From Beta vulgaris subsp. vulgaris (lineage: Eukaryota > Streptophyta > Magnoliopsida > Caryophyllales > Amaranthaceae), in assembly GCF_026745355.1 (NCBI RefSeq), contig NC_079202.1:47143873-47207872 (forward strand): a DNA stretch of 64,000 nt, read 5' to 3'. Positions 51,536-63,529 of the stretch are shown piece by piece; position 1 is the first letter of the stretch; the number at the start of each line of letters is the position of its first letter. The position numbers were made by a program, and so were the translations under genes. The notes beneath the pieces are model-generated. The model was not told the DNA's origin. It worked only from the letters and a program-made list of their open reading frames with translations, and did no database searches.

Positions 51536-52919
51536 CAGTATGGCAGCAGCTCCACCCCTCCACCTTTTCCGTTCAGTATTCAAACCAGAATAAAAATGTG
51601 CAATTTTAAGCTCTAAGCCTCTAACCTTCTTGCAAATTGCTTAATGTAGCTAAGTTCTCAAATTCAGCTATGAATTCCTTAACATATAAGGACTTGCGTT
51701 TATATTCCATCCTCTTTTCCTTTCAGATGCACTTTACAGCTCTGCCGGTTCTGTTTTCTTCCTTTTATTGCTCCTGTTCTGATATGTTGTATGCAATATT
51801 GACCATATCCTCTTCAGTAGAGCTTTAGGGGTGTGACCTGGCTTACATATTAGCAAAGATAAAATGATACTATCGCTAATGATATTAGCTATCGCTAATG
51901 ATATTCCTGGGCTTACATATTAGCTATCGCTGACTTATTTTTATTTATAGGAAAATGGCAATTGTCCCGACATCATCGGAACAAACTCAACCTAATGATG
52001 AACCACCAAAGCTTACTTACCGTGAGCAACGAAGACTTGATCAAGATGAGCTTCGACAAAAATATCCTGATCGTAAGAGGCGTGGGCCTACTAGGGGAAT
52101 GAAATATTACTCTAAAAGGCCAAGAAATTCAGAAGAAAAAGTCACAGTCAGTTTCATGGATGAGGTTCGACATGTGATCGGTGAAAAGGCAGATGAATTT
52201 TTATGTGATTGTAGCAAGTGGGTAAAGGAGTTTTGTCCCCTAAATACTAAGTATGTCTATGTTTAATTACTCTATTTTGTTATTTATAGTGTTCTTTATG
52301 CGTAAAACACATCTCTAAGCTTTGTAATGAATGAAATTATTTGATAGGAATTGGGCTAAAATGGACCCAGATAAGAAGCAAAGGTTATATGACAAGATCT
52401 TGGTAAGTCATTGATGAATTATTTACACTTCTAACAAGATTCCTCTTGTAACATAGAATGATGCTTGCTGGAATTTAATTCGTATATCATTTATGGTGTC
52501 AGGGAAAGTATAATTTACCTGAAAAGGTTGGTGGAGAGGGTATTGTTGATGCATTGAGCTTTCAATGTTCATCGTTATATCGACATTGGAGATTTAGGCT
52601 GAAGGAAAAATTTTATAGAGGCTACACAAAGTCACAAGCAAGACGCAACAGATCCTTAACTATTGATGAAGACCAATGGGATTGGTTGATTGACAATCAT
52701 TGGAGTACTGAAAAACAAGAGGTTAAATATTTACTAAGATTGTTTCTCATTTACTGAAACTTTTCACCAATTGATTACTTCCACATGCACTTGTAGCGTA
52801 TTATCAAAATTAATACGGAGAACAAGCTAAAGTTGACTGAAACATCAGCCAATGGTTCAAGATCCACATCAAGAATAATGTATGACATGGTCGGTAATTT
52901 TTGTTGTCTTTAATTTTCG

Positions 52920-54550
52920 CTTTCTTTATTATATTATGTACCATATGTTCTTTTTGATATATATATAATCATTTGTTATATTATAGGTAGATGAATGAGC
53001 CACCCGTTGTTCCGACACAAGATCTTGAAGGATCATCCGAAGCCGTTCAAGTGGAGCAAGAACCTCTCTATGTTAGATTATTTGAATAGACCAAAAAGTA
53101 AGTCCCTCCTTGTTGAGCAGGTGACAACCTTTTGTTTCAAACATTTTTCCTTTTACCTCCTATCCATAAAAAGGTTTAACTGACTGATCGAGGCTCTTCT
53201 GTGGCTTGCACCTCGTGCAGAGTCTATATCTATATATAATGACTTTATTCCAGTTCTGAAATTGCTGAAGGTATTTTAACGTGTAGATTTTATGCGTACT
53301 TAAGTTTCCTTTTGGTTCATGATACTTTTCCTCTTATATATATCAATTCTGTCACATTTTGTCATAATTTGTCACAATTATTGATGTGTGATGTTTAGAT
53401 AAAGATAACTCATGGTTAAAGAAATATTATACACAGATACATTTACTAAAATATTACTCATTATAAACTTTTATTGAATTGTTTTGAGGTTACTGGATGT
53501 GAAATTATTGCACTTATTTTTGTGGTCATACATGGGAAAGGTACATATTTTGAAGTTGGGATAAACTTTGAGTTTTTGCTGGGAGTTAGATTACATATGC
53601 TGGTGGCTTGCGATTTTCTGGACATGGTTTTTGAGTCTTAGAAGTCAGGTTATCGATAATATACATCTTGAACTAGCCTTGGGTTAATGATAACATGGGG
53701 ACTTTATATTAGAAAGGATTGAAATTTAATTTTAGATATAGGACAATTTTCTTGTGAGTTGTAAGTTGTGACAGACAACTTGACCTTAGACATCTATGGT
53801 AGGGAAAAGTATGGCATGAGACTCTCTCTTACAACAGATACATAGTATGTTAGGATGAAGTGGTCTCACTTGAGACTTTAGTATGAGGTGGTCTCAATAC
53901 TTGGACTTTATCTTAAGATAGATAGATAGGTTTCCAAAGTACATTTAGGCTCTGTATATTCTCCCCACCTACTGTCACCCTTTCATGGTAATAATACCTA
54001 GTCACTGGACTGAAAGACCTGGACATGCCATGCAAATCTAGGATAGATTAGAATTATATAACATCAACCAAGTATCCCTCCTCACATGATCTTGCAGTTA
54101 AAAGGTCACTGGAGAGGAATCTTAGTTATATATGTGTTTACATAATGTTGAAGAACAGAGTTTTAGTCTAAGATCTCATGAACCAGAGCACTACTAGGAA
54201 ACAAAAAAATTACATATGGCTATAATAGATCTGTAAAAGGAAAATAATCAAGTGCAAATTATAAAAAATGGGTACCCACTGCCTACATCCACTTATCAGT
54301 TACATGAATTAAGGATTAAGGTAAACATGATTAGGTAAGTATGCCATTCAGTAACTCAAAGTTATATATTATATCAGTTACATGAATTAAGGATTAAGGT
54401 AAACATGATTTGATAAGTATAACATTGTTTTTATGCATTACTTTTAACTCAATATATCAAAGTGATGTATTTGTGATCAAAGCATGGTTTATAGTTTATA
54501 GAGTTTTGATATGCTTCTAGTTTACATTTCTTTGGTAAATTTCATGTGCT
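52920..54550. other. Unrecognised stretch within the CACTA second gene
   Basis: AT-rich, about 1.6 kb. A duplicated 45-bp block starting CAGTTACATGAATTAAGGAT occurs at about 54297 and again at 54375. No element ends or protein domains were identified. It may be a large intron. Confidence 0.45.
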
Positions 54551-54805
54551 AGGCATAAAAATAAGGATGGGACTACTTGTTGGGAACCGATTGCTGAAAA
54601 ACATTATGAAGAACTGAAAAAACTTCATGAAACTCAAATTCAGGAGCATGGTGAGGATAATCTCAATGTGAAAGATGCTTACATTAAAGCTTTAAAATGT
54701 AAATCTGGGTATGTGAGAGGACTTGGTCCTGGAGCTCGACCACCAAAAAAAGGTAGAACTGGAGAGAACAATGAACGATTATCTGCCCAAGTTGACACTC
54801 TTGCT

Positions 54806-54910
54806 GCATCAAACGAGGAATTTAGAGCATCAAATGAACAGCTAAAAGCATCTAATGAAGAGCTTAAAGCATCTAATGAAGAGTGCAAGGCATCCAATGA
54901 AGAGCTTAGA
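54806..54910 (+). repeat. 21-bp tandem repeat encoding a heptad coiled coil
   Basis: Five in-frame 21-bp units (GCATC(T/A)AATGAAGAGCTTAA-type) encode ASNEEFR, ASNEQLK, ASNEELK, ASNEECK and ASNEELR. The seven-residue period fits a coiled coil. Confidence 0.9.
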
Positions 54911-54916
54911 GCTTAA

Positions 54917-55930
54917 TTTTCTAAATTGAACAAAGAAGCTATTGAATGTGAAAAGAAAATGAGAGAAGATATGCTGAAAATGTTTGAAGACATGAGGTAT
55001 AAGTTTTTTAGCTTATTCATTATTATACTTGGTATTATTAATGTCGAAAATTTTCATTGTTTAAATCATCTTCTTATTTAGTTTCAAGCTAATTAAAGAC
55101 AAAATATCTAGATTAGTTTTTACACTGGCATTGATGACCTTCGATGAGGATTAGAAGTGAAAACAAGTTTTCAGGGGAAGCCTGTCAGGAATTACAAACA
55201 TGAGGACAATTGACACATTCTTTGTATAATTGGTTAAATATGTGTATTCTTCATTGAATTCTTTAGTGAATCATTATAGAGAGGGGCCATAAAATAATGA
55301 AAAGATAGGGAAATCTGCATTCTTTTCTGGTTGCTCTTCCTAAATGTATTCCTATCTGTCTTGATCACCCCCTGTCACTCACTCAATATAGCTGGGTGTT
55401 ATTGCTATATATCTTGTACAGTAGAAACACTCTCAAGTCTTGCCATTTTGGGTTTGGTCTAATATCATTGCATCATGATTTAGCACTGAAGAAGCAAGTA
55501 ATTTGAAAAAAAAAATTATCATGCTTTAGAGTATATACTTCAGCTCATTATGGTATTCTACATTTTCCTTTTACAGATGTATCATAATTGTTTTATTTTA
55601 TCAGGAACAATGGTTCATGACTTATTATAACATTTTTTATTTTATCAGTAACAATAGGCCGTGACTATTTTCCGGAATTAGCAGAGGGGAGCTATGATAA
55701 GGCTTAGATTATGTGAATTTCTTCATAGATTATGGGTATTGCTAATTAGTTTTTTTTAAGATTTACTTTGAATTATAAGTTACATTGAATGTCAAATTTG
55801 AAGATTATTTTGTTGTACTTCGATTATATACAATTTGTTATTCCACGAATACATCTTCTATTATCTCATACTTTTGTTTTTAATAGGCTCATCTAATTTA
55901 TATGAACAGGGAAAAAGCTTATAGATTACA
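54917..55930. other. CACTA 3' region, no gene recognised
   Basis: AT-rich sequence between the second transposon gene and the right subterminal repeats. A short frame after 54917 (with KEAIECEKKMREDMLKMFEDM) would continue the coiled coil if the stop at 54914 were absent. Confidence 0.55.
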
Positions 55931-56384
55931 CGATAACAATAATTCGTAGTCCATACCAATTTGGGCAACAAAATAGAGTTCGTACATGGTCATTTTTATT
56001 TAGCGTTCGATTGAAAAATATGTACAACAATTCGTAGCCTAAAGTATTTTGGGCGACGAAACTGGTGTTGCCTAAGACATCATGTCATGTAAGACTACAA
56101 GATATAATGGGCGACAAAAAACAGTAATTGTTGCACAAAGTTCAGTAATATTGGCTACGAAAAATAAGTAGTTGCCAAAAGTCAGTCAAGTATGGGCAAC
56201 GACTTAAGAAACTCGTTGCCTAACAGTCCGCATAAATGTGCAACGGATACGGACTCGTAGCACAAAAGACCATTATGGGCAACGATTGGTGTTCCATTTA
56301 AAACAATTTAATTTCATCTTGCAATTTAATTTTATGATAACTGAGGTCATAAATAACACCAATAACAATTAATATGAAAATAAT

Positions 56385-56775
56385 TTTAATTTTATAGAAT
56401 GGTCAACATAAGCTATAACCGAACAATTAACATGAAAACAAATTTAATTTCATTGAATGTCAATGTGAGCTATAGCTTCAAAATAAGTGCTAATAAGTTG
56501 GGACAACATACCTAAGTCATTTTCATTTTTCCAAATTACAATATATTTAAATACAAAAGAATCTATTACAAATCATAAATTGAATTGATCCAATAGCAAT
56601 AAATATGAAAATAACTTAATTTTATGGAATGGTCAACATAAGCTATAATCGAATAATTAACATGAAAACAATTTAATTTAATAGACTGTCAACGTGAGTT
56701 ATAACCGAACAATTAACATGAAAACATTTAATTTTATAGAATGGTCAAAGTAGGCTATAACCGACCTATTAGTCA
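56385..56775. repeat. Degenerate tandem repeat with AAGCTATAACCGAACAATTAACATG
   Basis: At least four degenerate copies of a unit containing GAATGGTCAACATAAGCTAT and AACAATTAACATGAAAACA. Spacing varies (some units about 70 bp, others longer). It directly follows the right subterminal repeats of the CACTA element. Confidence 0.75.
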
Positions 56776-57203
56776 AGTTCTCAAATGTGAACCAAGCTTG
56801 GCAAATTCAAGTGGTAAAAATCTTGTCTTGGGGTTCGATACATACCATTTTCGAGGGTACACCGTACATGGGGGTATGGCCGTATGGGTACTACCGTACT
56901 AATTTTACTAAAAAAGACTGCTTTATCGACCAGAAAACAAGTTATCAAATGTAAGTAAGTTAAGAACCATTATCCCCGTAGAAAAAAAAGAATCATTCTC
57001 AATTTTGATAACCCCTATAAAGAAACTTTTTTAACTCTCCATGAGCCTCCGTTGGAAACGGTCTAATGCTTCTAAAATGAATTTTGCAACCCCACTAGAC
57101 TTAAATATTAATTATTTTTAAGGTAAGAGGAAGGGGTCTTATTTAAGCGGAAGGGAAAATCTTCAAATGAATTTCATGAAATTTGATCCTTAGACATGAG
57201 GAA

Positions 57204-57744
57204 TAAGGGGTGAAAATTCGGTGTACAGTTTGAATTAGGGTCTAATTTAATGATCCAAACAAAATTTGGTTTTTAATTTTTCAATCCGAAGCCAAACCTA
57301 TTAGAGTTTGAATCCGATTCATTTCAATCCGAATTTTTATACTCTAGGATCCGATCCGAAAATCTGATTTTTAAAACTTAATTTTTCGATGAAATAAATT
57401 AAGCACAAGAGCAACCAAGTAGATTTAGGAAATGAAGAATTAAGTGCTGGTAGGGTTTTAGGGGAAAGGTTGAAGTGCTACGCCTATTGAGGTATGGACT
57501 AGACTTTTTTTATAAAAAAATTCAGTTAACCACTTAAATCCAATCCAGATACATAATACGAGGCATATTACTATTTGGTTATATTGAATTTTTGGATCCA
57601 ATTACTCCGAATCAAATCCGATCCCAAAATCCAATTTTTCAAAAAAATTCAATCTGAATCCAATCTGAACATAGTTCGAATCCGATCCAAATTACTAAAT
57701 TGGATGGGACTTTATGAATTTTATCCGAATAACTTTCACCCCTA
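57204..57744. mobile_element. hAT-like element with AATCCGATCC subterminal repeats
   Basis: Ends TAAGGGGTGAAAATTCGG (57204) and CCGAATAACTTTCACCCCTA (to 57744) are imperfect inverted repeats of the hAT TAGGGGTG type. Flanks ATGAGGAA and ATGAAAGA match at 5 of 8 positions, a possibly decayed 8-bp duplication. The interior has many AATCCGA / TCCGAAT motifs. No coding region. Confidence 0.6.
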
Positions 57745-58072
57745 ATGAAAGATATGAGGTGAAAAGCGATGCCACTGCTCCACCACCTCAACTTGAAACT
57801 TAAATATTACTTGTATCCAATGCATTACTTTGAATCTTACTATCTTCGATTATGCATAATTAAACAATTACATTCCTTTCAAAAATTAACTAAAAATTGC
57901 AAAAAAAAAGAAAGATATTTTGAATACTTGTATCAAAGCAAGTCAAATAAGATCCAACTTGACTACATTTTCTCTTATACTTAAGGAATAATAAATTGAA
58001 CAAGATCACATAATGAATAGTAAATACTATCAAAATTAAAAGTGTAGCATCTAAATAAAAACGGAGAAAGTA

Positions 58073-58408
58073 CTCCCTCTGTCCCAAAACATAGTTCCCA
58101 TATCCATTTTGGGTGTCCCATAATATAGTTCCGATTTTTATATTTAGTTATACATTTTTCCGTAATTTGTCTAGAAAAACCGTGTCCCATCATTTATTTG
58201 CTTCTTAAATTTTATTTTTTCCTTTGTTTATTCAACCATATAGTTATTTGCTCTTTTACCAATTATTCTCATTCTCTCTGCTAAAATTATCTTTTCCCAT
58301 ACAACATTTATTTAAATAAACAAAATTTTTAACATCCCTCTTAGATTCTACTTGCATAAATTACCCTGAAAAAAGAGAAATGAGAACTATATTTTGGGAC
58401 GAAGGGAG
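58073..58408. mobile_element. Stowaway MITE
   Basis: Starts CTCCCTCTGTCCC after TA (58071-58072) and ends GGGACGAAGGGAG before TA (58409-58410). Same family as 14942-15273. Confidence 0.93.
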
Positions 58409-58423
58409 TACAAAATAACTATA

Positions 58424-59315
58424 TTTTAGGAAAGGGATCTCCTTCATTGTGAACACGATTATAATTTGGAGATTATCTTTCAAAAATAAAGACTAAATTC
58501 ATTTGTACACAGTTATTACATTGTGTGGTGATATTTTTCCTTATAGGATAATAAATGTGCTCACAGTGATCAAGGTTATAAATAAAGTTTTATTGTCAAA
58601 TGAAATCTTCACCTCATAACCTATCCAGATCTCAAAAATTGCTTTCATCATCTTGCGATTATTACCAACCACAATATGAACCAAACCATGCATAGCCATG
58701 AAAGCCATCTCATGCTCTTCCTTGCAATTTTACTGTTGATAATATCTCCGTGTTATTCAACCACCACAGTGAGAATTACTAATAAGTTAAGTGGAAATTT
58801 ACCGCTCACACTTCATTGCAAATCCAAAGATAAAGATCTTCAAGTCCAGCATATTATCAACGGTGGAGTGTACGAGTTCGAATTTGATATCAACTTATGG
58901 AGTACAACACTTTTCTTTTGTGGGTTTAATTGGCCAAATTCTGCTCAATTGCATTGGTTTGATATTTTTAAGCCGAAAAGAGATTTAAATGATTGCGACC
59001 AATTTTGTTGGTGGACTATTCAAGAATCTGGCCCTTGTAAGATTTATGGTGCTTTGCTTAACCAAAATTCGAACGCTCTTATAAATAAATGTTATGGGTG
59101 GAATAATGCACTTGTGTAAGCAAATACACATTCCCTATGTTTTTAAATATGATATGATTTAGAAATAATCAAAGATTGGAATGGTGGACATCTTAATTTA
59201 TTAATTAAGTGCAATTTTTATTGTCTTTGTGTGTTACTTAGTTAATGTTATTTTTGAAAGATAATCTCTAGACTATGATCGTGTTCATAATGAAGGAGAT
59301 CCCTTTCCTAAAAAA
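58424..59315. repeat. Inverted repeat pair flanking the SPH gene
   Basis: The left arm (58424-58488) contains AGGAAAGGGATCTCCTTCAT and ends TTATCTTTCAAAAATAA. The right arm (about 59249-59315) is its reverse complement with about five mismatches over 63 bp. The pair looks like transposon ends. No clean target duplication could be identified. Confidence 0.8.
58676..59119 (+). CDS. Self-incompatibility S1/SPH family secreted protein
   Basis: An intact single-exon frame of 147 residues. The N-terminus has a clear signal peptide (LMLFLAILLLIISPCYS, about residues 13-29). The mature part shows the plant S1 (SPH) pattern: VRITNKL near the start, LTLHCKSKDKDL, EFEFDINLWSTTLFFCGFNW, then DQFCWW and a final NKCYGW. 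Six cysteines are present in the mature protein, so disulfide bonds are expected. SPH proteins are small secreted proteins; the founding member is the poppy pollen-inhibiting S determinant, and most family members have unknown roles. A second in-frame ATG lies four codons downstream. The gene is bracketed by inverted repeats (58424-58488 and 59249-59315), which is unusual. Confidence 0.9.
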   Translation: MNQTMHSHESHLMLFLAILLLIISPCYSTTTVRITNKLSGNLPLTLHCKSKDKDLQVQHIINGGVYEFEFDINLWSTTLFFCGFNWPNSAQLHWFDIFKPKRDLNDCDQFCWWTIQESGPCKIYGALLNQNSNALINKCYGWNNALV

Positions 59316-59366
59316 TACTTATGTTTGAAAGATAATAATATCCAAACTAGTTATTTATTTGTGAAC

Positions 59367-59450
59367 TACAAAATAACTAGTATTGTTTAGGAAAAGGATC
59401 TCCTTTATTATGAACACGATCATATTTTGGAGATTATCTTTCAAAAATAA
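59367..59450 (+). repeat. Third copy of the SPH-flanking repeat
   Basis: A direct copy of the left arm, including extra upstream sequence ACAAAATAACTA, ending TTTCAAAAATAA. It sits eight bases before the next CACTA terminus. Confidence 0.85.
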
Positions 59451-59815
59451 TCAAGATTCACTACTACAAAAGGAGTGTTATCGCGACGCTTTTTAACCCA
59501 TTTGGCGACGCCAAAAAGCGTCGCTAAATTTGCTTGCGACGCTTTCTAAAAGCGTCGCGTCAATTGAGTAGGTATTTTACGACACGTAAAAGCGTCGCCA
59601 TTCTCGACGCCTAACATAGTCCCCAATTGTCTCGTCGCGTAAAAGCGTCACCGTTCCCTTGACTCGCAGCACCTTGCTGCCTCTAAATCTGGACGCTTTT
59701 TGGCGTCGTTAAAAGAGAAGTTGGATTTAAATTTTAATATTTAATTATTTGGCAAAATTTCATGATGACTATAAAATGTATTTTCGTTTTTGTAGTCCCT
59801 TTTGCTATTTTTCCG

Positions 59816-59819
<4 letters not shown>

Positions 59820-59863
<44 letters not shown>

Positions 59864-59985
59864 AATATATATATATAGATATATATATATTATCACACAC
59901 ATATATATGTACGTATATTTACTCTAGAATAAATTATAACAAACATTATAAACTTGAAGATATATATATATATATATATATATAA
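59820..59985. repeat. TA microsatellites
   Basis: TA runs at 59819-59859, 59867-59890 and 59960-59983 with short breaks. Confidence 0.9.
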
Positions 59986-61350
59986 GGTAAAAAAAAAATA
60001 CTTTGATCAATATATTATAAATGTAAATATACTAAGATAACTAAAATCCCTACAAACATAATTGCAAATTGTATGTCGTAGTTAAGTCTAGCTAATTAAT
60101 AAAAATATCCAAAGTGAAGTAACCTTGAAAATAAGCTAACTAATAAGATCTAGCGCGCTAGTAAAATAGATGACGATACGATAGTAGCTACTTTGAAGCC
60201 ATCCGTTCTTGATCTTTTGCACCTTCATTATTTTCGAGTACCTTCAAAAGGAGAAAAAAAAGACAATATAATCAGTACGATAGTAATGATTGATGTCAAA
60301 TTAAAGAAGAAAATAATGTATCTGGCTGATAAAAAAGATGAAGGTTGTGAAAAGTGACCAGGTAGAGAGATGATTATGGCAAAGTGTGCAGAGCGCCATG
60401 AGATGACCTTAAAAGCATCACATGGAAAGTCCAGCACCATCATTCGTGTTTCTTACCACTCCACTCTCGTTTCATTTAATGTTCAGGCATCACTATATAT
60501 GAATTTCTACTCATTCCATGTCTTAAACTTTCTAATTACTAAATAAAGAAGAATCACATAAGAGTGCATAGCTCTAGAGAAGAATAAAGAAGAAACAAAG
60601 ACAACAAAAGAACTCAAGTCTCATGAGATAAGCTGTCTCCATCTACAGGCGCTAGCAAAATCAATTTCCATATCAAAATTCTCCAACTTCATAAACATTA
60701 CCCTCCTAGAATAACATCAAACTACTGTTTCATCCCTTAGGAAAAACAGTAACATGTTTAGATCAAGTGACATCCAGCATATCAGTAAGGCCATTCACAT
60801 GTCCTAAACTTCATTAAGCTGTCAGCATCCCTGGCCATCATTATAAACATTAGACACCCTAAAAAAAACCAAGCTGTTGACTCCCAGTTTGTGTATTATC
60901 CCAATTGGTGGCAGGAGAAATGAGAGACTGCAAACGGAATTAACTCAAATCCATTTCAAAAACAGAAAAATAAAAAACTCACTTAGATAGCCACATATTT
61001 GTTTCAATATACTGTCATGTAATACTACAAACTAAAGATAAAATTAAAACAGATAGATGGGTGCGTGTTCACAGATTTGCAGCCAATAATTCTCAATCCT
61101 CTTCAGTATAAACAAGAGTAAAGTAAATGCTGCGTGCAACCGCCTCGAAAGGTTCAGATCAGAAGAATGATCATGTAAAACTCAAGCAACTTATCAATGT
61201 TGATGTCAAAGAAGAAAATAATGTATCTGATAAAAAAGATAAAGGTTATAGTACTAGGGCTGTACTCTGGGCAGAAACTTTCTTGCTTGGTACATTAGCT
61301 CATTCATAAGGAAGGGGAATTTAGATAAAGTTTGAAAGTAGGAAGGTACC
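59986..61350. other. No gene recognised
   Basis: AT-rich sequence within the presumed CACTA element. A near-repeat of about 50 bp (GATGTCAAA...GAAGAAAATAATGTATCTG) occurs at 60292 and 61201. No protein family seen. Confidence 0.5.
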
Positions 61351-62831
61351 TTTTGGTTTGTCACTTCCAAGACTGCTTGTGCACAATCTAAAAGGTGCAT
61401 TGAAGCCTCTCCTTTACGAACTTTACCTACTAGTTGAGAAAATTGTCCAACAAGAGTTTTGAGCAGAGAGTTGTTCTCTTGAACTTTGGCTTTCAACAAG
61501 CTATTTTCCTTCTTGAGAACAGACACTTCTTCTTTGTTCTCTTGGACTTGGGTGTTCAACAATCTATTTTCCTTCTTCAGAGTGGACAATTCTTCTTTAT
61601 CATTCTCCATGAACACGGCCGTCTTTCGAACTCTTCCACACCCTTGCTTCTTCAGGACACCATGCACCCCGTAAATGTCCCCCTTTCGAACTCCAAGTCC
61701 ATAACCTACGGGACGTTTGGGAATCTCTCCATCATACATGGTGTGCTCAAAAGCTTCATCTTCAAGTTCTAAGTCAGACTTGGAAGGGTTTGCTTGCTTC
61801 AATGATTCAAACTTGGCATATGCATCATCCTACACAAATATTAAGATATAAAATATAAGAAGTATTAGTTTACAATAAACGGAAGCACGCTTATTATTTT
61901 ATTTTAATCTGTACTTATACCATAAATTCTTCTGTGAGTGTGTCTGGTAGAAAGCTTCCATCCTTTCCAATATGAGCTTTTTTCCAAAGAGTTAATAAAC
62001 TCATTTTTTCTCCATGCTCATCCTCCTAATAATTTTTTAAATGTAAAAACAATCATAGAAAATTTCTACAAGATTAGTTACATATATATATTCCAAAAAG
62101 ATTTTTCCTAGATATATATATATATATATTTATGTTAATATTCATGAATCATACATAATCAGCTTGCTTGTTTGCGAAGCTCTTGGAGCCACATCTGTGA
62201 AGTTGATTTAGGGAAGCTCGTGCATCTTTCCCAGCTTCTGACAATTTCTGCACTCATATTAAAGAAAAAAAATATTTATCAAAAATACAGAACAAAGATT
62301 TATCAAATGTCAATCATTAGCTTCACTAGTTCAGTGTATGTAATATGCATGCATGTGTACATTCAATCATTCATACAGTTAGTCATAATCTATAGAAGAA
62401 TAGAAGATTGTGTGTTCTGCTGAGTATGAAACAAGCTATACCGTTTTGGCTATTTATAGACTTGATTGGAATGATATGGTACATACAGCATACAAAAATG
62501 ATCAAACCAATTACCATAAGATAAAATTAATTATGTCATCACTTGTCAGCTTTTTTGAATGATGCTATTTGTAAACTAATGACTCCATAGAAATTAATAT
62601 TATTAAGTAACTTACTTTCCCTAGCTCTGAATGCCAGTGCTTAACCAACTTTATCCATTGATTACTAGTAATTCCGTATGGTGGCTGCAAATTACACATC
62701 TCATCGAGAGTCTTGTCATCTGGTTTGTAGTAATGTGACTTGAGCTCGTGTTTAAAATGCCTCCAACTTCTGTTAGCACGCTTGAGGATTTGTTTCTCGT
62801 ATTCAGGACCATCAGGAATTACAAAGCGTTC
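61351..62831 (-). CDS. Transposase_24-type CACTA protein, spliced, partial
   Basis: Minus-strand exons can be read at 62831-62616, about 62248-62156, about 62027-61922 and about 61831-61351, with GT/AG borders. They encode a KRANRSWRHFKHELKSHYY block, ITSNQWIKLVKHWHS, KLSEAGKDARASLNQLH, LTLWKKAHIGKDGSFLPDTL, and then RPVGYGLGVRKGDIYGV. This is the plant Ptta/En/Spm transposase family, like the second protein of the element at 44025. A C-terminal coiled coil has repeated LKKEN(R/S)LL...VQEN units. The 5' exon(s) and the last exon are not clear. The frames are open within exons, so this copy is less decayed than the one at 51955. Exon limits are estimates. Confidence 0.75.
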
Positions 62832-62859
62832 CTTTAAGAAAATAGTATCGTGGGTGAGC

Positions 62860-63285
62860 CTAGGCGTTTACAAGCATATCCAAAGAAAGAGAATTAAAAA
62901 ATACTGTTATTCTGAAGGCAGCAACAGAACTATTATGAAGGCATTGTCAGGATACCCGAACTTAATATATCATACAAGTCGCACAAAGTATGTTATTTCA
63001 AGATTTGCAAGAGCTTATGATTGATAAGTCAGAACAATTAAATATTAAAACAGTATAGTAGCAAGTATAAGAAGAACAGATGGCATTAATCATATAATTC
63101 TATTTTGTTTTATATGCTACTACTTGATTTGTCATGTTTTAATTTGCTTTTAGGTCTTTATTCTGTTGCAACAATAAGACATACTGTACTCAATTGGATG
63201 TAAACTAGGTGCTGAGTTTGTGCTTATAAACTGAGCAACTAAACACCAGAATATCCTAGCTTGGATCTGTTTTTTCATAGGTTTT
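62860..63285. other. No gene recognised
   Basis: AT-rich sequence between the transposase exons and the Gypsy fragment; nothing identifiable. Confidence 0.5.
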
Positions 63286-63297
63286 AGGACGTCTAGA

Positions 63298-63420
63298 TTC
63301 AGGAGAACACACACCGTCGCAAATTGGAGTTTCAGGTTGGAGATTATGTGTACTTAAAGCTTCAACCATACCGACAGGGCTCTCTGGCTAGAAGAATCAA
63401 TGAGAAGCTTGCTGTGTGGG
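63298..63420 (+). pseudogene. Ty3/Gypsy integrase C-terminal fragment
   Basis: The frame reads THRRKLEFQVGDYVYLKLQP, then YRQGSLARRINEKLA, the conserved segment following the integrase core of Ty3/Gypsy pol. Similarity starts and stops abruptly, with no LTR or neighbouring pol sequence, so it is an isolated fragment. Downstream the frame becomes unrelated. Confidence 0.8.
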
Positions 63421-63529
63421 AAGGGGGTAATGCTACATCACGTGCCAGGCCACCTATCAGGTTCACCTACACCAGGAGGTCTAGGAGGAAGAATACTGAA
63501 ATGTAGAGTGAGCTGGCAGGTGGTTAGTT

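Larger units (their letters stand above)
51955..54916 (+). pseudogene. Second CACTA protein (Transposase_24/TNPA-like) with coiled coil
   Basis: Exons can be read at 51955-52250, 52348-52402, 52503-52721, 52797-about 52889 and 54553-54916, each with GT/AG borders. The N-terminus is basic (RKRRGPTRGMKYY). The core has WAKMDPDKKQRLYDKI, WRFRLKEKFYRGYTKSQARRN and DQWDWLIDNHWS, characteristic of the plant transposase (Ptta/En/Spm) family. The last exon carries HKNKDGTTCWEP, a YVRGLGPGARPPKKGR motif and five 7-residue repeats ASNEELK forming a coiled coil. TNPA-type proteins bind subterminal repeats. The exon linking 52889 to 54553 is not convincing (a stop follows at 52991) and a stop ends the repeat early at 54914, so the gene is probably dead. 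Confidence 0.75.
44025..56290 (+). mobile_element. Large CACTA transposon, degenerate, right terminus not seen
   Basis: The left terminus is CACTACAAGAAAATAG (44025). Subterminal repeats GGGCGACGAA(A/T) and GTTGCCC fill 44047-44300. Matching subterminal repeats (GGGCAACGA, GGGCGACGAA) reappear at 55960-56290. In between are a TNP2 transposase (46204-49921) and a second, Transposase_24-type protein (51955-54916), the two proteins expected of CACTA. The expected right end CTTGTAGTG is not present, so the right boundary is approximate and the end is probably lost. An ArgJ gene piece lies between the two genes. Confidence 0.85.
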
